Shown here: positions 6,122-6,553 of the stretch, in pieces
Numbering within the stretch: position 1 is the first letter of the stretch
Layout: the number at the start of each line of letters is the position of its first letter
DNA from: an uncultured Nocardioides sp.
Lineage (GTDB): Bacteria; Actinomycetota; Actinomycetes; Propionibacteriales; Nocardioidaceae
Direction: 5' to 3'
Assembly: GCF_946885725.1 (NCBI RefSeq)
Contig: NZ_CAMPGZ010000218.1
Coordinates: 1 to 6,553 of the forward strand
Length of the DNA: 6,553 bases
Program-made: the position numbers and the translations under genes
Notes under the pieces: generated by a model
Database searches by the model: none
The model's input: the letters and a program-made list of their open reading frames with translations, nothing else
Told to the model about the DNA's origin: nothing

Positions 6122-6553
6122 CAGGAGGCCGTGACCTCGGTGATGATCCGGTTGTAGAGCGACGCCGCCTCACCGATGTCGGTCATGTTCTCGCCCTGGA
6201 GCATCTCCTCGCGGCGCGCACCGAGCGTCTCGAACTGGTCGGTGAGCTCGGCCGGCAGCCGGTCCATCGCCGCGTCGTTCGGGACGATGTAGAGGATGTT
6301 CTCGGCCGCCCACGCGTGGTTCTTCGCGTCGAGGATCGCATCGACGAAGGCGTAGGCCGCGTCCTTGCTCTTCGACGACTTGAGGATCGCCATCCCGTCG
6401 ACCCAGAGGTCCGAGCCCTCCTCCGGCACCGCGAACTTGATGTTCGGGTCCTCGGCGGTGCCGTAGTTGCACCAGCCGTCCCAGGCCTCGACCATGACCG
6501 CCTCGCCGCTGATCAGGCGCTCGTAGAACGTGGTGTCGTCGTAGGCCAGCAGG
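6121..6553 (-). CDS. potD: Polyamine ABC transporter substrate-binding protein PotD, C-terminal part (5' end outside window)
   Basis: 143 codons of an extracellular solute-binding protein remain, in frame from 6552 down to a TGA at 6121-6123; the signal peptide and first lobe are beyond the window edge. The fragment includes SGEAVMVEAWDGW, a glycine-rich turn, then LWVDGMAI. In PotD-type proteins the corresponding W-x-D pair contacts the polyamine; here Trp and Asp are at 6403-6405 and 6397-6399. KSKDAAYAFVDAIL is the helix that follows in such proteins, and the ending IGEAASLYNRII resembles the PotD C-terminus. The protein would deliver ligand to PotB/PotC at the outer face of the membrane, probably as a lipoprotein, which cannot be checked here. 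The internal ATG at 6493-6495 lies mid-domain and is not the start. Substrate (putrescine, spermidine or a related amine) is inferred from family and neighbours. Confidence 0.9.
   Translation of the reverse strand, partial: LLAYDDTTFYERLISGEAVMVEAWDGWCNYGTAEDPNIKFAVPEEGSDLWVDGMAILKSSKSKDAAYAFVDAILDAKNHAWAAENILYIVPNDAAMDRLPAELTDQFETLGARREEMLQGENMTDIGEAASLYNRIITEVTAS

Noticed and set aside
4387..6157. Long plus-strand open frames opposite the permease genes
   Set aside because: Their translations are Arg/Asp/Gln/His-rich and low in complexity, while the minus-strand frames show clear permease motifs and membrane helices. They are antisense artefacts.
6121..6495. A complete 124-residue protein starting at the ATG at 6495
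   Set aside because: The frame stays open to the window edge with conserved binding-protein sequence (FYERLISGEAV) before this Met, so it is an internal residue of a truncated PotD.

Overview
The window is high-GC DNA (roughly 70% G+C by eye) with G/C-rich third codon positions and several GTG/ATG start-stop overlaps. This points to an actinobacterium; the genus cannot be read from the sequence. All genes lie on the minus strand, so the biological order runs from high to low coordinates.

From 6553 down to 555 there is one tightly packed operon for polyamine uptake and oxidation. It encodes the C-terminal part of a PotD-type substrate-binding protein (cut by the window edge), the two inner-membrane permeases PotB and PotC, the ATPase PotA, an FAD-dependent amine oxidoreductase of the DAO/PuuB type, and a PatD-type 4-aminobutyraldehyde dehydrogenase. 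Adjacent genes overlap or nearly touch: TGATG at 6119-6123, an overlap of up to 14 nt at 5222-5235, TGATG at 4436-4440, ATGA at 3419-3422, and a 9-nt gap at 2013-2021. They were probably made from one transcript whose promoter lies outside the window. The inferred logic is that the ABC transporter imports putrescine or a related polyamine, the flavoenzyme oxidises the amine to an aminoaldehyde, and the dehydrogenase oxidises that to an acid (GABA if the substrate is putrescine).

From 554 down to 1 there is no intact gene. The first part holds a small inverted repeat that spans the dehydrogenase stop codon and could be a terminator, followed by a short protein-like reading frame I cannot identify. 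From about 354 to 5 there is a decayed copy of a secreted M43-type (pappalysin-like) zinc metalloprotease. Conserved blocks survive in three successive frames, and the segment that should carry the zinc-binding HExxH helix is missing.

I see no tRNA or rRNA gene, insertion sequence, CRISPR array or plus-strand gene. I found no clearly new biological system. The points most worth a second look are the metalloprotease relic and the pairing of a PuuB-like oxidase with a PatD-type dehydrogenase directly behind the transporter genes.
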